This document shows positions 14,054-14,461 of a DNA stretch of 14,461 nucleotides, in pieces. The translations under genes were made by a program, and so were the position numbers. The notes beneath the pieces were generated by a model, which was not told where the DNA came from, made no database searches, and saw only the letters and a list, made by a program, of their open reading frames with translations. Each line of letters starts with the position of its first letter. The stretch's first letter is position 1. This stretch comes from UKL13-2 sp036394575 (GTDB lineage: Bacteria; Pseudomonadota; Gammaproteobacteria; Burkholderiales; Usitatibacteraceae), in NCBI GenBank assembly GCA_036394575.1, contig DASWEY010000001.1, positions 1 to 14,461 of the forward strand, given 5' to 3'.

Positions 14054-14461
14054 GCATGTTAAAGACCCCGCGATCGCGGCGCGTATTCGCACTGGCGCTG
14101 TTGGCAGCTGTATCGGTCGCGGCTGTCGCCGTGATTGCGTTGCCGGTTTATTTTGTACGCGCGCATTTCGATAATGAAATCGCCAGGATGCAGCGACAGC
14201 TCACCGCGTTCAGCGCTCTCAATCGCCAGCGGCCGCAGATCGTGCAGGCAGTTGATCTGCTGAAATCCCGCGACGCCAGGAAATATTTTCTCAGGGGCGC
14301 GTCACCGGCGCTGGCATCGGCAGAATTGCAGGAAGCCACCAAGTCCGCTGTGGAAAACAATGGTGGCCGGGTATTGTCGACCCAGGCCCTGAGCGGCAGC
14401 GACGAATCGGGTTACCGGCGGGTAGGCGCGATGTTCCAGATCAACAGCAATATCCAGAACC
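14047..14461 (+). CDS. gspM: Type II secretion protein GspM (partial, runs off the right edge)
   Basis: GspM is a bitopic inner-membrane protein that stabilises GspL in the T2SS platform. Only the first 138 codons are inside the window. There is a short basic N-terminus (LKTPRSRR), a membrane helix at about 13-37, then a periplasmic helix (FDNEIARMQRQLTAF). YFLRGASPALASAELQEATK and ENNGGRVLSTQAL resemble the GspMb (T2SSM_b) subfamily rather than classical GspM. ATG 14047 overlaps the gspL stop and has AGGGG 8 bases before it; a second ATG three codons later (14056) is possible. Genes for GspN and the GspD secretin would be expected to the right in an xps-type order. Confidence 0.85.
   Translation, partial: MVGMLKTPRSRRVFALALLAAVSVAAVAVIALPVYFVRAHFDNEIARMQRQLTAFSALNRQRPQIVQAVDLLKSRDARKYFLRGASPALASAELQEATKSAVENNGGRVLSTQALSGSDESGYRRVGAMFQINSNIQN

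Noticed and set aside
1..14461. tRNA, rRNA, CRISPR array, insertion sequence or integrase
   Set aside because: I saw no tRNA-like cloverleaf, no spaced direct repeats of CRISPR type, no transposase motifs and no terminal inverted repeats; the only tandem repeats are protein-coding.

Overview
The window looks like chromosomal DNA from a Gram-negative proteobacterium, most likely a beta- or gammaproteobacterium of the Burkholderiales/Xanthomonadales kind. The evidence is a type II secretion (T2SS) operon in the order E-F-G-H-I-J-K-L-M with no gspC or gspD ahead of it (the Xanthomonas xps-type order), a long GspE, and large secreted SpvB/RHS proteins of a type common in these groups. This placement is inference; I could not run a search.

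Left part (1-6220, minus strand): two genes, probably co-transcribed, read right to left. The first (6220-3203, 1005 residues) encodes an exported protein with an SpvB-type N-terminal domain, seven FG-GAP/VCBS-like repeats and a TcdB-middle-like domain. After 12 bases, and with its own ribosome binding site, the second gene starts at 3190. It reads through 1063 codons without a stop to the left edge. It encodes a signal peptide, about four Ig-like domains and a long run of RHS/YD repeats. Together the two proteins look like the shell of a Tc-toxin B/C or RHS-type polymorphic toxin carrier, split over two separately exported chains. The C-terminal tip, where a toxin domain would lie, is outside the window.

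Middle (6221-6540): a 320-base divergent spacer that must hold the promoters for both sides. It contains a TTGACA box and two short palindromes but no promoter I can call with certainty.

Right part (6541-14461, plus strand): the T2SS genes gspE (cytoplasmic ATPase), gspF (inner-membrane platform), gspG (major pseudopilin), gspH, gspI, gspJ and gspK (minor pseudopilins), gspL (assembly platform, with an unusual Pro/Ala-rich tail) and the start of gspM. From gspG onward each gene overlaps the next, so translational coupling is likely. A small hairpin with a T run separates gspE from gspF. The machine moves folded periplasmic proteins across the outer membrane, and the adjacent Sec-exported SpvB/RHS pair are plausible but unproven clients.

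Most of the T2SS part is ordinary. The unusual material is the split, doubly exported SpvB/RHS pair with its alternating Cys-bearing repeats, its base-composition step, and its position next to the secretion operon.
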